Assembly (NCBI RefSeq): GCF_014529945.1 | Contig: NZ_JACVFB010000003.1 | Coordinates: 1,054,001-1,118,000, forward strand | Source of the DNA: Chitinophaga varians | Lineage (GTDB): Bacteria > Bacteroidota > Bacteroidia > Chitinophagales > Chitinophagaceae | Length of the DNA: 64,000 bases | Direction of reading: 5' to 3' | Shown here: piece by piece, positions 8,313 through 15,643 of the stretch | Layout of the letters: each line of letters opens with the position of its first letter | Numbering within the stretch: position 1 is the first letter of the stretch | Notes under the pieces: generated by a model | What the model saw: only the letters and a program-made list of their open reading frames with translations | Databases searched by the model: none | Told to the model about the DNA's origin: nothing | Program-made: the position numbers and the translations under genes

Positions 8313-9983
8313 TTAATGAGTAATCTCCTGGATCACTTGTCCTACGTTGCCGCTGGGCATCTGGATATGTAACAACGCCGCCAGTGTAGGCGCGATATCT
8401 GTCATACCCACCGTACGATTGGTTTTACCAGGCTGAACACCCCATCCCATCCATACCAGCGGGATGTGTGCATCGTAAGGATACCATAAACCGTGTGTGG
8501 TACCGGTTTTGCCACCATCGATATAAGCGGGGGACAATACGATCTGAATATCTCCGCTCCGTTTGGTATTGTAGCCGTTGGTCATCATGGTGCGCATAGG
8601 TTCAGGCAGTACGGTCACCATCAGATCGCGGATAGGAAACGCCTTGGCAATGGCAGGGGATTTCTGCAGATTAGAGATGATAAACTGCTGGATATCGTTG
8701 TAGTTCTTGCCGGAAGTCTCGATCAGGTCGTGGTTCAGCCACAGCTGATAGTTGTCCACTGCTTTGATCACGTCTTTCACGCCGAACTTAGCGGCCAGCT
8801 TTTCATTCAGGTCTTTCATGGCAGCGCGGTCGTCCCAGGTGCCGCCCGGCAGTTTGTTTTCTTCCAGGAACCCTGGTACATGCGCTACGCCGTGATCGGC
8901 GGTGATAAAGAACAAGTACTGTCCTTTGCCGATATTGGCGTCCAGATACTGGAAGAACGTGGCCAGATCATGGTCCAGACGCAGGTAAGTATCTTCGGCT
9001 TCTATGGAATTAGGGCCAAACTGGTGCCCCACATAGTCCGTGGAAGAAAGGCTGATGGCCAGAAAATCGGTCACCGCACCTTTACCCATATTGTAGGCTT
9101 CCATGGCTTTTTTGGCAAATTCCAGGGTCATGGTATTACCAAAAGGAGAAGCAGCGATGGAGCTATTGGCAGCCCCGCTCAGGTCATGCGGAAAAGAGGT
9201 GCCGGTGGTGCTGTTTTTATATTTTCCTTCATACACTTTTTCATCGGCAGTACTGAGGGTGTATGTAGACGCAGGATACAGCGTGGTCCAGGGTTTGGAC
9301 AGATATTGCTGAGGCCATTTTTCGTTATTGAACTGTTGTGCCCAACCTGGCAGCTCATTCATATAGTAAGAGCTGGTTACCCAGTTGCCGGTAGTGCCGT
9401 CGTACCAGTAAGCAGCGTTGGCGCTGTGGCCAGCCGGCAGAATTGCGCCGCGGTCTTTGATCGCTACGCCTACTACTTTGCTCTGGAAGTGGTTGGACAG
9501 GCGCAGTTCATCCCCGATGGTGGTCACCAGCATATTGCGTGGACTCATTTTACCGGCAGCAGAGGTACTGCCGACGGTCGTCATAGTGGTATCTTCCGCG
9601 CAGTACATGGTACGGCCTATTTCGTTGCTGTACCAGGTGTTACCGATAATGCCGTGGATAGCCGGTACCGAGCCGGTATACACGCAGGTATGGCCGCATG
9701 CGGTGATGGTAGGTGTATAGTTGATCAGTGTATTTTCGCAGGAAAAACCTTCCTGCAGCAGTCTTTTAAAGCCTCCGGCAGCGTACCTGTTGCTATAGCG
9801 GTACAGGTAGTCCCAGCGCATCTGGTCTACTACCATGCCTACGATCAGTTTCGGTTTGGCAGCTGTTTTGCTGCTTTTGGCTGTCGCCAGATGATTGAAA
9901 GGTTTTGGTGAAGTGGCCTTTTGTGCCCGGGTGCCTGTGGTGGCGATCACCAGGGCAAAGGCAAGCAGGGAGATCCTTTTCAT
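8313..9983 (-). CDS. pafA: PafA-type alkaline phosphatase
   Basis: This is a 556-residue exported phosphomonoesterase of the alkaline phosphatase superfamily. A signal peptide (MKRISLLAFALVIATTGTRAQ) leads to GMVVDQMRWDY, with a metal-binding Asp. YTPTITACGHTC carries the nucleophile Thr at about 94. GIIGNTWY has the Asn, and AIKDRGAILPAGH the Lys/Arg pair that binds phosphate in PafA enzymes. ADHGVAHVPG supplies metal ligands near the C-terminus. PafA enzymes are phosphate-irrepressible and common in soil Bacteroidota; they release phosphate from organic esters in the periplasm. It is divergent from the oxoamine synthase. Confidence 0.9.
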   Translation of the reverse strand: MKRISLLAFALVIATTGTRAQKATSPKPFNHLATAKSSKTAAKPKLIVGMVVDQMRWDYLYRYSNRYAAGGFKRLLQEGFSCENTLINYTPTITACGHTCVYTGSVPAIHGIIGNTWYSNEIGRTMYCAEDTTMTTVGSTSAAGKMSPRNMLVTTIGDELRLSNHFQSKVVGVAIKDRGAILPAGHSANAAYWYDGTTGNWVTSSYYMNELPGWAQQFNNEKWPQQYLSKPWTTLYPASTYTLSTADEKVYEGKYKNSTTGTSFPHDLSGAANSSIAASPFGNTMTLEFAKKAMEAYNMGKGAVTDFLAISLSSTDYVGHQFGPNSIEAEDTYLRLDHDLATFFQYLDANIGKGQYLFFITADHGVAHVPGFLEENKLPGGTWDDRAAMKDLNEKLAAKFGVKDVIKAVDNYQLWLNHDLIETSGKNYNDIQQFIISNLQKSPAIAKAFPIRDLMVTVLPEPMRTMMTNGYNTKRSGDIQIVLSPAYIDGGKTGTTHGLWYPYDAHIPLVWMGWGVQPGKTNRTVGMTDIAPTLAALLHIQMPSGNVGQVIQEITH

Positions 9984-10077
9984 TAGATATTATTGCTTTT
10001 TATAAGATAAACGTACTTTTGCCGGCAGAGGCCGGTAGGACTGAAGCGTTAAAATGACGCTGGCAAAAGTAATCGAA

Positions 10078-10108
10078 GTTTAGAAAAAGCAATATTTTAA
10101 TACCTTTG
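10078..10108 (+). promoter_or_regulatory. Promoter for the oxoamine synthase
   Basis: TTTA at 10078-10081 and TACCTTTG at 10101-10108, with a 19-base spacer, fit the Bacteroidota consensus. The start codon lies about 45 bases downstream of the -7 box. Confidence 0.6.
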
Positions 10109-10153
10109 TGTCCTCTTTTTATCAAAGCATTTAACTATTACATAATATAGCGT

Positions 10154-11395
10154 ATGGATATTTTCGAGAAACTGCTGAAACACATGGGCCCCATTGGGGA
10201 GCATTCAGACAGAGCCCATGGCTATTTCGCCTTTCCTAAGCTGGAAGGAGAAATAGGCCCCCGCATGAAATTCCGGGGCAATGAAAAAATAGTTTGGAGC
10301 CTCAACAACTACCTGGGGCTGGCCAATCTTCCGGAAGTACGGGCTACCGACGCAAAGGCGGCAGCTGACTTTGGCCTTGCAGCGCCTATGGGCGCCCGCA
10401 TGATGAGCGGCAACACCAACTATCACGAGCAGCTCGAGCGCGAACTGTCCGATTACATGGGTAAAGAAGATACCACACTGCTGAACTACGGCTACCAGGG
10501 CATCATGAGTGCCATTGACGCTGTTTGCGGCCGCAGAGACGTGATTGTGTACGACGCAGAATGCCACGCCAGCATCCTGGACGGCTTACGCCTCCACCCC
10601 GGCAAACGTTATGTGTTCAAACACAACGATATCGAAGATTGCGAAAAACAACTGAGACGCGCTACTGAACTGGCTAACGCACAAGGTGGCGGTATCCTCG
10701 TAGTAACAGAAGGCGTATTCGGTATGGCCGGTGATCAGGGTAAACTGAAAGAAATCGCTGCACTGAAAGATAAATTTGAATTCCGCCTGCTGGTAGACGA
10801 CGCCCACGGCTTCGGTACCATGGGTAAAACCGGTGCCGGCACCGGCGAAGAACAAGGAGTTCAGGATAAAATCGACCTGCTGTTTAATACCTTCGCTAAA
10901 TCCGGTGCTTCTATCGGCGCTTTCATCAGCGGCGAAAAAGCTATCATCAATTACCTGCGCTACAATATGCGCTCCCAGATCTTTGCTAAATCTATTCCGC
11001 TGCCAATCGTTATCGGCCACCTGAAAAGAGTGGAACTGATGCGTAAACACCCGGAAATGAAAGCAAAACTGTGGGAAAATGTGAATAAACTGCAGAACGG
11101 CCTGAAAGCCCGCGGTTTCAACATCGGTAAAACCAACTCCCCCGTTACCCCGATCTACCTGCAAGGTGATATTCCGGAAGCTACAGCGATGTGCCTGGAC
11201 CTCCGCGAAAACTACAACATCTTCTGCTCTATCGTGGTATATCCCGTTATTCCAAAAGGCCAGATCATCTACCGCCTTATCCCAACTGCTGCTCACACAG
11301 ACGAGGACATTGAACTGACACTGAAAGCTTTCAGCGAAACTAAAGCGAAGCTCGACGAGAAAGTTTATCAGGTGGCTGAAATCCCAATGGTGTAA
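10154..11395 (+). CDS. Alpha-oxoamine synthase family enzyme (candidate cysteate or serine acyltransferase)
   Basis: This is a 413-residue fold-type I PLP enzyme. His138 (DAECHAS) stacks on the cofactor, DDAHGFG (215-221) binds the pyridine ring and Lys249 in NTFAKSGASIG should form the Schiff base. The family condenses an amino acid with an acyl thioester, as in KBL, serine palmitoyltransferase and 8-amino-7-oxononanoate synthase. The sequence differs from the usual Bacteroides/Sphingobacterium serine palmitoyltransferase as I remember it, in having a longer N-terminus (MDIFEKLL) and NTFAKSGASIG in place of GTFSKSLASIGG. In gliding Bacteroidota a related enzyme joins cysteate to fatty acyl groups to make capnine, and a ComA homologue nearby could supply the sulfonate. 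The substrate remains inference. Confidence 0.8.
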   Translation: MDIFEKLLKHMGPIGEHSDRAHGYFAFPKLEGEIGPRMKFRGNEKIVWSLNNYLGLANLPEVRATDAKAAADFGLAAPMGARMMSGNTNYHEQLERELSDYMGKEDTTLLNYGYQGIMSAIDAVCGRRDVIVYDAECHASILDGLRLHPGKRYVFKHNDIEDCEKQLRRATELANAQGGGILVVTEGVFGMAGDQGKLKEIAALKDKFEFRLLVDDAHGFGTMGKTGAGTGEEQGVQDKIDLLFNTFAKSGASIGAFISGEKAIINYLRYNMRSQIFAKSIPLPIVIGHLKRVELMRKHPEMKAKLWENVNKLQNGLKARGFNIGKTNSPVTPIYLQGDIPEATAMCLDLRENYNIFCSIVVYPVIPKGQIIYRLIPTAAHTDEDIELTLKAFSETKAKLDEKVYQVAEIPMV

Positions 11396-11436
11396 GCCAT
11401 TTACGGATTTTGAGATTTTTTTAGTTATTTATAGAG

Positions 11437-11470
11437 AAGGCCTCCTTGCAAATGCAGGGAGGCCTTTCCA
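11437..11470 (+). terminator. Terminator of the oxoamine synthase gene
   Basis: The hairpin AAGGCCTCCTTGC / GCAGGGAGGCCTT has a 4-base loop and a modest T-rich tail (TTTCCATTTATT), 40 bases after the stop. Confidence 0.8.
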
Positions 11471-11587
11471 TTTATTGTAATATGCTATTTGTTTATAAAA
11501 ATTTGAAACCTAGGGAGTAAAATCAAAAAATCACAACATCAAAAAATCTGTAAATATCAATAACCCAATGAACAAAATATTTAAATA

Positions 11588-11621
11588 TTAAAATACAAAA
11601 GGGCTGAGTTTCCTCAGCCCT
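11588..11621 (-). terminator. Minus-strand terminator without an annotated upstream gene
   Basis: AGGGCTGAG/CTCAGCCCT with a 4-base loop is followed, on the minus strand only, by TTTTGTATTTTAA. No normal gene ends here, so it points to an unannotated minus-strand transcript. Confidence 0.6.
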
Positions 11622-11656
11622 ACTCAAATCGTTCTTTCACTAGGTGTAAAATTTCA

Positions 11657-11768
11657 CTAAATTTTCATCAGGACATGGTAGAATATATGGTCTTCATAGA
11701 ATTTGGAATAACCAAGTGATTCCAAGTATCTTATATAATAATCTTTTTTAGATTTTGCGTGTGTTCAT
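11657..11768 (-). pseudogene. Possible broken micro-ORF
   Basis: An ATG at 11768 is followed by five codons (NTRKI) and a stop. One base out of frame, the reading continues as SKKDYYIRYLESLGYSKFYE and on for a dozen more residues to a TAG at 11657. The composition looks protein-like, and a minus-strand terminator lies 36 bases beyond the stop. A single-base indel (natural, or an assembly error in an A-run) would restore about 36 residues. The family is unknown. Confidence 0.35.
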
Positions 11769-11950
11769 TGTTACATTTCAAATGTAGAGCAGTTTTCTCA
11801 GTATCACATAACACAAATGTGGTATTTTGTTAATAGCTTGTTAAAGTATTACACTGCAACAATAAATCAGCTAACTGTCAAAATCCCTCTTTTTTTGCCC
11901 TTACACCAATAAATTTCCCGATTGCGTAAACGCTTCCTGCACGACAGCAG

Positions 11951-11958
11951 TACCTTTG
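11951..11958 (+). promoter_or_regulatory. Candidate -7 box for the PepSY gene
   Basis: TACCTTTG matches TAnnTTTG and lies 95 bases before the start codon. An ATTG at 11921-11924 is the nearest -33-like sequence, with a long 26-base spacer. Confidence 0.4.
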
Positions 11959-12053
11959 CAGCCACAACTGCAAATAGTTAGTGCAACAGATAACTGATCA
12001 CTATCAACCGCCGGGACATAGCACTTTCGTGCCCGCCCTGTAATCGTCACCTT

Positions 12054-13160
12054 TTGCAGCTGGCAAAAAAACTAATAAGGAAATTGAAGCAATACCTGCA
12101 TAAACAGCTTTTCACTGTTCACCGTATTACTGGCCTCATCGTAGGCATTATGCTGCTTTTTGCCAGCATAACAGGCTCCCTGTTGGTTTTCAGCGACGAA
12201 ATAGACGAAGCCCTGCATCAGGAAACTTATCATATTGCTCCCGGCACACAGCGCAAACCGCTGTTTGAGCTATTACAACAAGCCGGTCGATCCCTCCGGG
12301 GTGGTACTCCCTATCTGTTCTTCTCCCGGCTGCCACAAACACCGGAAGAACCAGCCATCATCAGGGCGGAATACGGGCCAGATCATAAAGTATACCTCTT
12401 CCTCAATCCCTACACCGGGGAGGTGGTCCACCAACATACCAACACCGGTTACTTCTCCGGCTTTCTGATATATCTGCACTTTTCCCTGCTCAGCGGAAAA
12501 ACCGGCGCTAAAGTAATGCTGACCGTTGCCATGCTGCTGTTTATATCGCTCCTCACCGGCATCTGGGTATATCGGAAATCAGTAGTCAAAGTACTGACCT
12601 TCCGCCTGAAGCCTGAATGGGGCAGTCGCACCCGGCGTTGGCGCAACCTGCACCGTATAGTGGGCGTGTGGGCCCTGCTGTTCAATCTCCTCATTGCCTT
12701 CACCGGCTTTATGATGCAGCTGAAAGTACTGGACAACCGAAAAACTACCGGCCCCTTTCCCAATGTGGGCGCCCCTATTTCCGTTGATTATGAATCATTA
12801 CTAAACAAAGCTTCCGCACAAATCCCGGGTTTCGAACCAATGGGCATCCGCCCGCCTAAAAAAGCCGGCGATCCGATACGTATTCTGGGCCACGCCCACG
12901 AAGCCGCTATCTGGGGCCGCTACAGCTCTGCTGTACATTTCGACGTCAACGGGCAGATAAAAAAGACCGTTAATTTCAGCCAGGCACCCTGGGGCGATAA
13001 ATTCAACGCGGCCATGGCCCCGCTCCATTACGGCAACTATGGCGGCATTCCTGTTAAAATACTGTATGTCCTTCTGGGCTTAACACCCGGTATCCTTTCC
13101 GTATCAGGATTTCTGATATGGTATCGCCGGAAATACATCATTAAAAAACATCAGCTTTGA
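12054..13160 (+). CDS. PepSY-associated membrane protein (iron-regulated type)
   Basis: The 368-residue integral membrane protein starts with a basic stretch and HRITGLIVGIMLLFASITGSLLVF, the first transmembrane helix of the PepSY_TM family. Further helices lie at about 160-180 (MLTVAMLLFISLLTGIWVY), 205-225 and at the C-terminus (VLLGLTPGILSVSGFLIWYRRK). His residues flanking the helices (HLHF, HRIVG) may bind haem or metal, as proposed for flavoreductase-like members. The start is a TTG; no in-frame ATG lies nearby. Its stop overlaps the region of the TonB receptor start, so the two are co-transcribed, as usual for siderophore uptake pairs in which such proteins are thought to reduce or release iron. 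Confidence 0.85.
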   Translation: MQLAKKLIRKLKQYLHKQLFTVHRITGLIVGIMLLFASITGSLLVFSDEIDEALHQETYHIAPGTQRKPLFELLQQAGRSLRGGTPYLFFSRLPQTPEEPAIIRAEYGPDHKVYLFLNPYTGEVVHQHTNTGYFSGFLIYLHFSLLSGKTGAKVMLTVAMLLFISLLTGIWVYRKSVVKVLTFRLKPEWGSRTRRWRNLHRIVGVWALLFNLLIAFTGFMMQLKVLDNRKTTGPFPNVGAPISVDYESLLNKASAQIPGFEPMGIRPPKKAGDPIRILGHAHEAAIWGRYSSAVHFDVNGQIKKTVNFSQAPWGDKFNAAMAPLHYGNYGGIPVKILYVLLGLTPGILSVSGFLIWYRRKYIIKKHQL

Positions 13161-13162
13161 AA

Positions 13163-15487
13163 ATGAAACAATACCTGGTACTGTGTTTACTGACACTCCT
13201 GGTTACTTTACAGACGACTGCACAAAAACTGACCGGCACCATCCGGGATACGGCACAAACAGCCGTTCCCATGCTACGTATCTATCTGGCAGGAACACAG
13301 AAACACGCGATCTCCGCCCCTGACGGTACTTTCAGCATCCAGAACATAAAACCCGGCAACTATAAACTGATCGCTACGGGCATCGGTTACAACACGCTGG
13401 AACAACCGGTTACCATCGCTGATAGCATCACCACCCTTGCACTCACGGTACAGCCATCGGACGTTGGCCTGAATGAAATAGTGGTCACCGCCAGTCGCAA
13501 TAAAGAAACACTGGGCACCGTCCCTTCTTCTATTACCATCATCAGTGGTAAACAACTGCGGGAACAAAGTGCCATCACCACAGACATCAACCAGCTGCTC
13601 AGCATGAACGTGCCGGGCCTTACGCTGGGGAGCAATACCTCTACCAATAAAGGCCAAACACTGCGTGGCCGCGGTATGCTGATCATGATCGATGGCATTC
13701 CACAGTCGACCCCGCTGCGCAATGGCGATAAAGACATGCGCAGCATTGATGTTTCCGTTATCGAAAGAGTGGAAGTGATCAAAGGTTCCACCGCTATCTA
13801 TGGCAACGGTGCCGATGGAGGAATCATCAACTTCATTACCATCAAAGCCAATCCCAATAAACGTTTTAGCGGCAGTACCGATATCAGCGCCAGTGGTTCG
13901 CTCACCAGCGCGGCCAATAGCCTTGGTGCACGCGTGGCGCAACAGTTCAGCGGCCGGATCAATCATTTCGACTATGTAGTAGCCGGCACCTATGAGCAAA
14001 CCGGTGTCAACAAAGACGCTAAAGGCCAGGTCATAGCCCCTTTCCAGTCACTCAGCCAGAACGAAAACGTGAATCTTTTTGCAAAGCTGGGTTACAATTT
14101 CAATGAGAACAACCGGCTGGAGGTGATGTACAACTATTACCGTACCATGCAAAACAGCACTTATGTTGACTCTGGCGGTAAATTCGGACAACGCCCCATT
14201 ACGGGTATCGTTGGCACTAATCCCGGGGACAAACAGGGTACGCCATATAACCACAACGCCTATGTGAATTTTACCAGCAAAAATATCTTCCGTCATACCT
14301 CACTGAATGTAAACCTGTATTACCAGGACTTTTACACCGTATTTGAATATTCCGATTTTTACGCGCCGCCCGGCAACTCTGCTATCACCTCCAAAAAAAT
14401 GGGTGCCCGCGTGAACTTCAATACATTGTTCAACTTCCATCCCAATCTGCATGGCGACGTCACCTGGGGTATAGACGTACTGAACGATAAAACAGCCCAG
14501 CCACTTACAGATGGGCGTCCCTTCGTTCCTGAGATGAACATGAAAAATCTGGCGCCTTATGCACAGCTGAAGACATACCTGTTCAAAGACTTCCTGGTGA
14601 AAGCGGGCCTACGCTATGAGAACATCCGGCTCGATATTCCTGATTATACCACCATCAGGTTTGGTAACTATGCCGGCGGCGTATTCGTGAAAGGCGGCAA
14701 CCTGCCTTATGAAGCGCTGGTATTCAATGCAGGCCTGCGTTATACCAGGTTCCCGGCTTTCAACCCGTTTGTCAGCTATTCCCAGAGCTTCTCCTTATAT
14801 GATCTGGGCCGTACCCTCCGGCTGGCCAAGGCGGTCAGCAACGGTTCCACCAGCATCAATACCATTGAAACCAAAGCCATCATTACCAATAACTATGAAG
14901 CAGGTTTCAACAGCAACATCGGTAAATTCAATGCATCCGGCTCTTACTTCATCAGCACTTCCAATCTGGGTACCAGTCTGAAAGATGTAAATGGCGTAGC
15001 AGTACCCGAAAGAGCACCCGAGCGGGTACACGGCTTCGAACTGACAGCTGGCTATCAGTTCCTGCCCCAGCTCTCTGCCAACGCATCTTACACACACGTA
15101 GAAGGTAAAAAGGAGGTGAACGGTGTGAGGACATGGCTGCCCACTACCCGTATTACACCGGATAAGATGACCGTCAATGTGAATTATTCTCCGCTCAAAC
15201 AATGGGACCTGGGTGTGTATTACATCTACTCCGGCGTGCGTAAACGTTTTGATCCTAATCCCACTACCAAAGAGTATGATCTGGGCAACGGACCCGTGGG
15301 TGATTTTTCGCTGGTGAACCTGTATACAGCTTATCGTTTCAGCCCTGCCGCTTCTTTCCGGCTGGGGGTAGACAATCTGCTGAATGCTGATTATTATCCG
15401 GTGATGTCGCAGGCGAGAGTGAGAACGGATTCTTATATCAAAGGCAGTGGCGCCCGGTTTAATCTGGGTTTCCGGTATAATTTCTAA
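13163..15487 (+). CDS. TonB-dependent siderophore-type receptor
   Basis: The 774-residue outer-membrane receptor is read from the ATG at 13163; a TTG two codons earlier overlaps the preceding stop and is less likely. It has a signal peptide to about residue 20, a CarboxypepD_reg-like domain (GTIRDTAQTAVPMLRIYL... about 23-105), a TonB-box-like NEIVVTASR and a plug domain containing LRGRGMLIMIDGIPQ and VERVEVIKGSTAIYGNGADGGIINFIT. A 22-strand barrel follows, ending in Phe (LGFRYNF). The partner PepSY protein supports iron or siderophore import. No SusD neighbour is present, so it is not a glycan-type pair. Confidence 0.92.
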   Translation: MKQYLVLCLLTLLVTLQTTAQKLTGTIRDTAQTAVPMLRIYLAGTQKHAISAPDGTFSIQNIKPGNYKLIATGIGYNTLEQPVTIADSITTLALTVQPSDVGLNEIVVTASRNKETLGTVPSSITIISGKQLREQSAITTDINQLLSMNVPGLTLGSNTSTNKGQTLRGRGMLIMIDGIPQSTPLRNGDKDMRSIDVSVIERVEVIKGSTAIYGNGADGGIINFITIKANPNKRFSGSTDISASGSLTSAANSLGARVAQQFSGRINHFDYVVAGTYEQTGVNKDAKGQVIAPFQSLSQNENVNLFAKLGYNFNENNRLEVMYNYYRTMQNSTYVDSGGKFGQRPITGIVGTNPGDKQGTPYNHNAYVNFTSKNIFRHTSLNVNLYYQDFYTVFEYSDFYAPPGNSAITSKKMGARVNFNTLFNFHPNLHGDVTWGIDVLNDKTAQPLTDGRPFVPEMNMKNLAPYAQLKTYLFKDFLVKAGLRYENIRLDIPDYTTIRFGNYAGGVFVKGGNLPYEALVFNAGLRYTRFPAFNPFVSYSQSFSLYDLGRTLRLAKAVSNGSTSINTIETKAIITNNYEAGFNSNIGKFNASGSYFISTSNLGTSLKDVNGVAVPERAPERVHGFELTAGYQFLPQLSANASYTHVEGKKEVNGVRTWLPTTRITPDKMTVNVNYSPLKQWDLGVYYIYSGVRKRFDPNPTTKEYDLGNGPVGDFSLVNLYTAYRFSPAASFRLGVDNLLNADYYPVMSQARVRTDSYIKGSGARFNLGFRYNF

Positions 15488-15635
15488 TCACGCAAAGGCG
15501 CAAAGCAGCAAAGACGCAAAGAAAAATATATAAGAAAACAAAGGAGCGAAGATCAAATGATCTTCGCTCCTTTGTTTTCTTATCATTCTTAAAAAATAAT
15601 TCTTTGCTGCTTTGCTGCTTTGCGCCTTTGCGTGA
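15488..15635. repeat. Octamer-built palindromic element, copy 2
   Basis: Same architecture as 2665-2841: left arm TCACGCAAAGGCGCAAAG and on, inner hairpin AAGGAGCGAAGATC/GATCTTCGCTCCTT, right arm the mirrored octamers ending GCGTGA. It begins at the base after the TonB receptor stop and ends 8 bases before the purL stop, again between convergent genes. Confidence 0.85.
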
Positions 15636-15643
15636 CTTCGTGA

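Larger units (their letters stand above)
11396..12053. other. Intergenic region of about 660 bases
   Basis: It contains the oxoamine synthase terminator, a minus-strand terminator (11588-11621), a possible broken minus-strand micro-ORF (11657-11768) and the -7 box of the PepSY gene (11951-11958). Between 11770 and 11940 the sequence is AT-rich with no recognisable feature. ATTTTTTGAT-type inverted repeats lie around 11400-11560. Confidence 0.6.

Noticed and set aside
11959..12053. Cobalamin or other riboswitch ahead of the PepSY/TonB genes
   Set aside because: Only one small stem (AGCAC-TTTC-GTGC) is visible; none of the conserved riboswitch boxes could be found.
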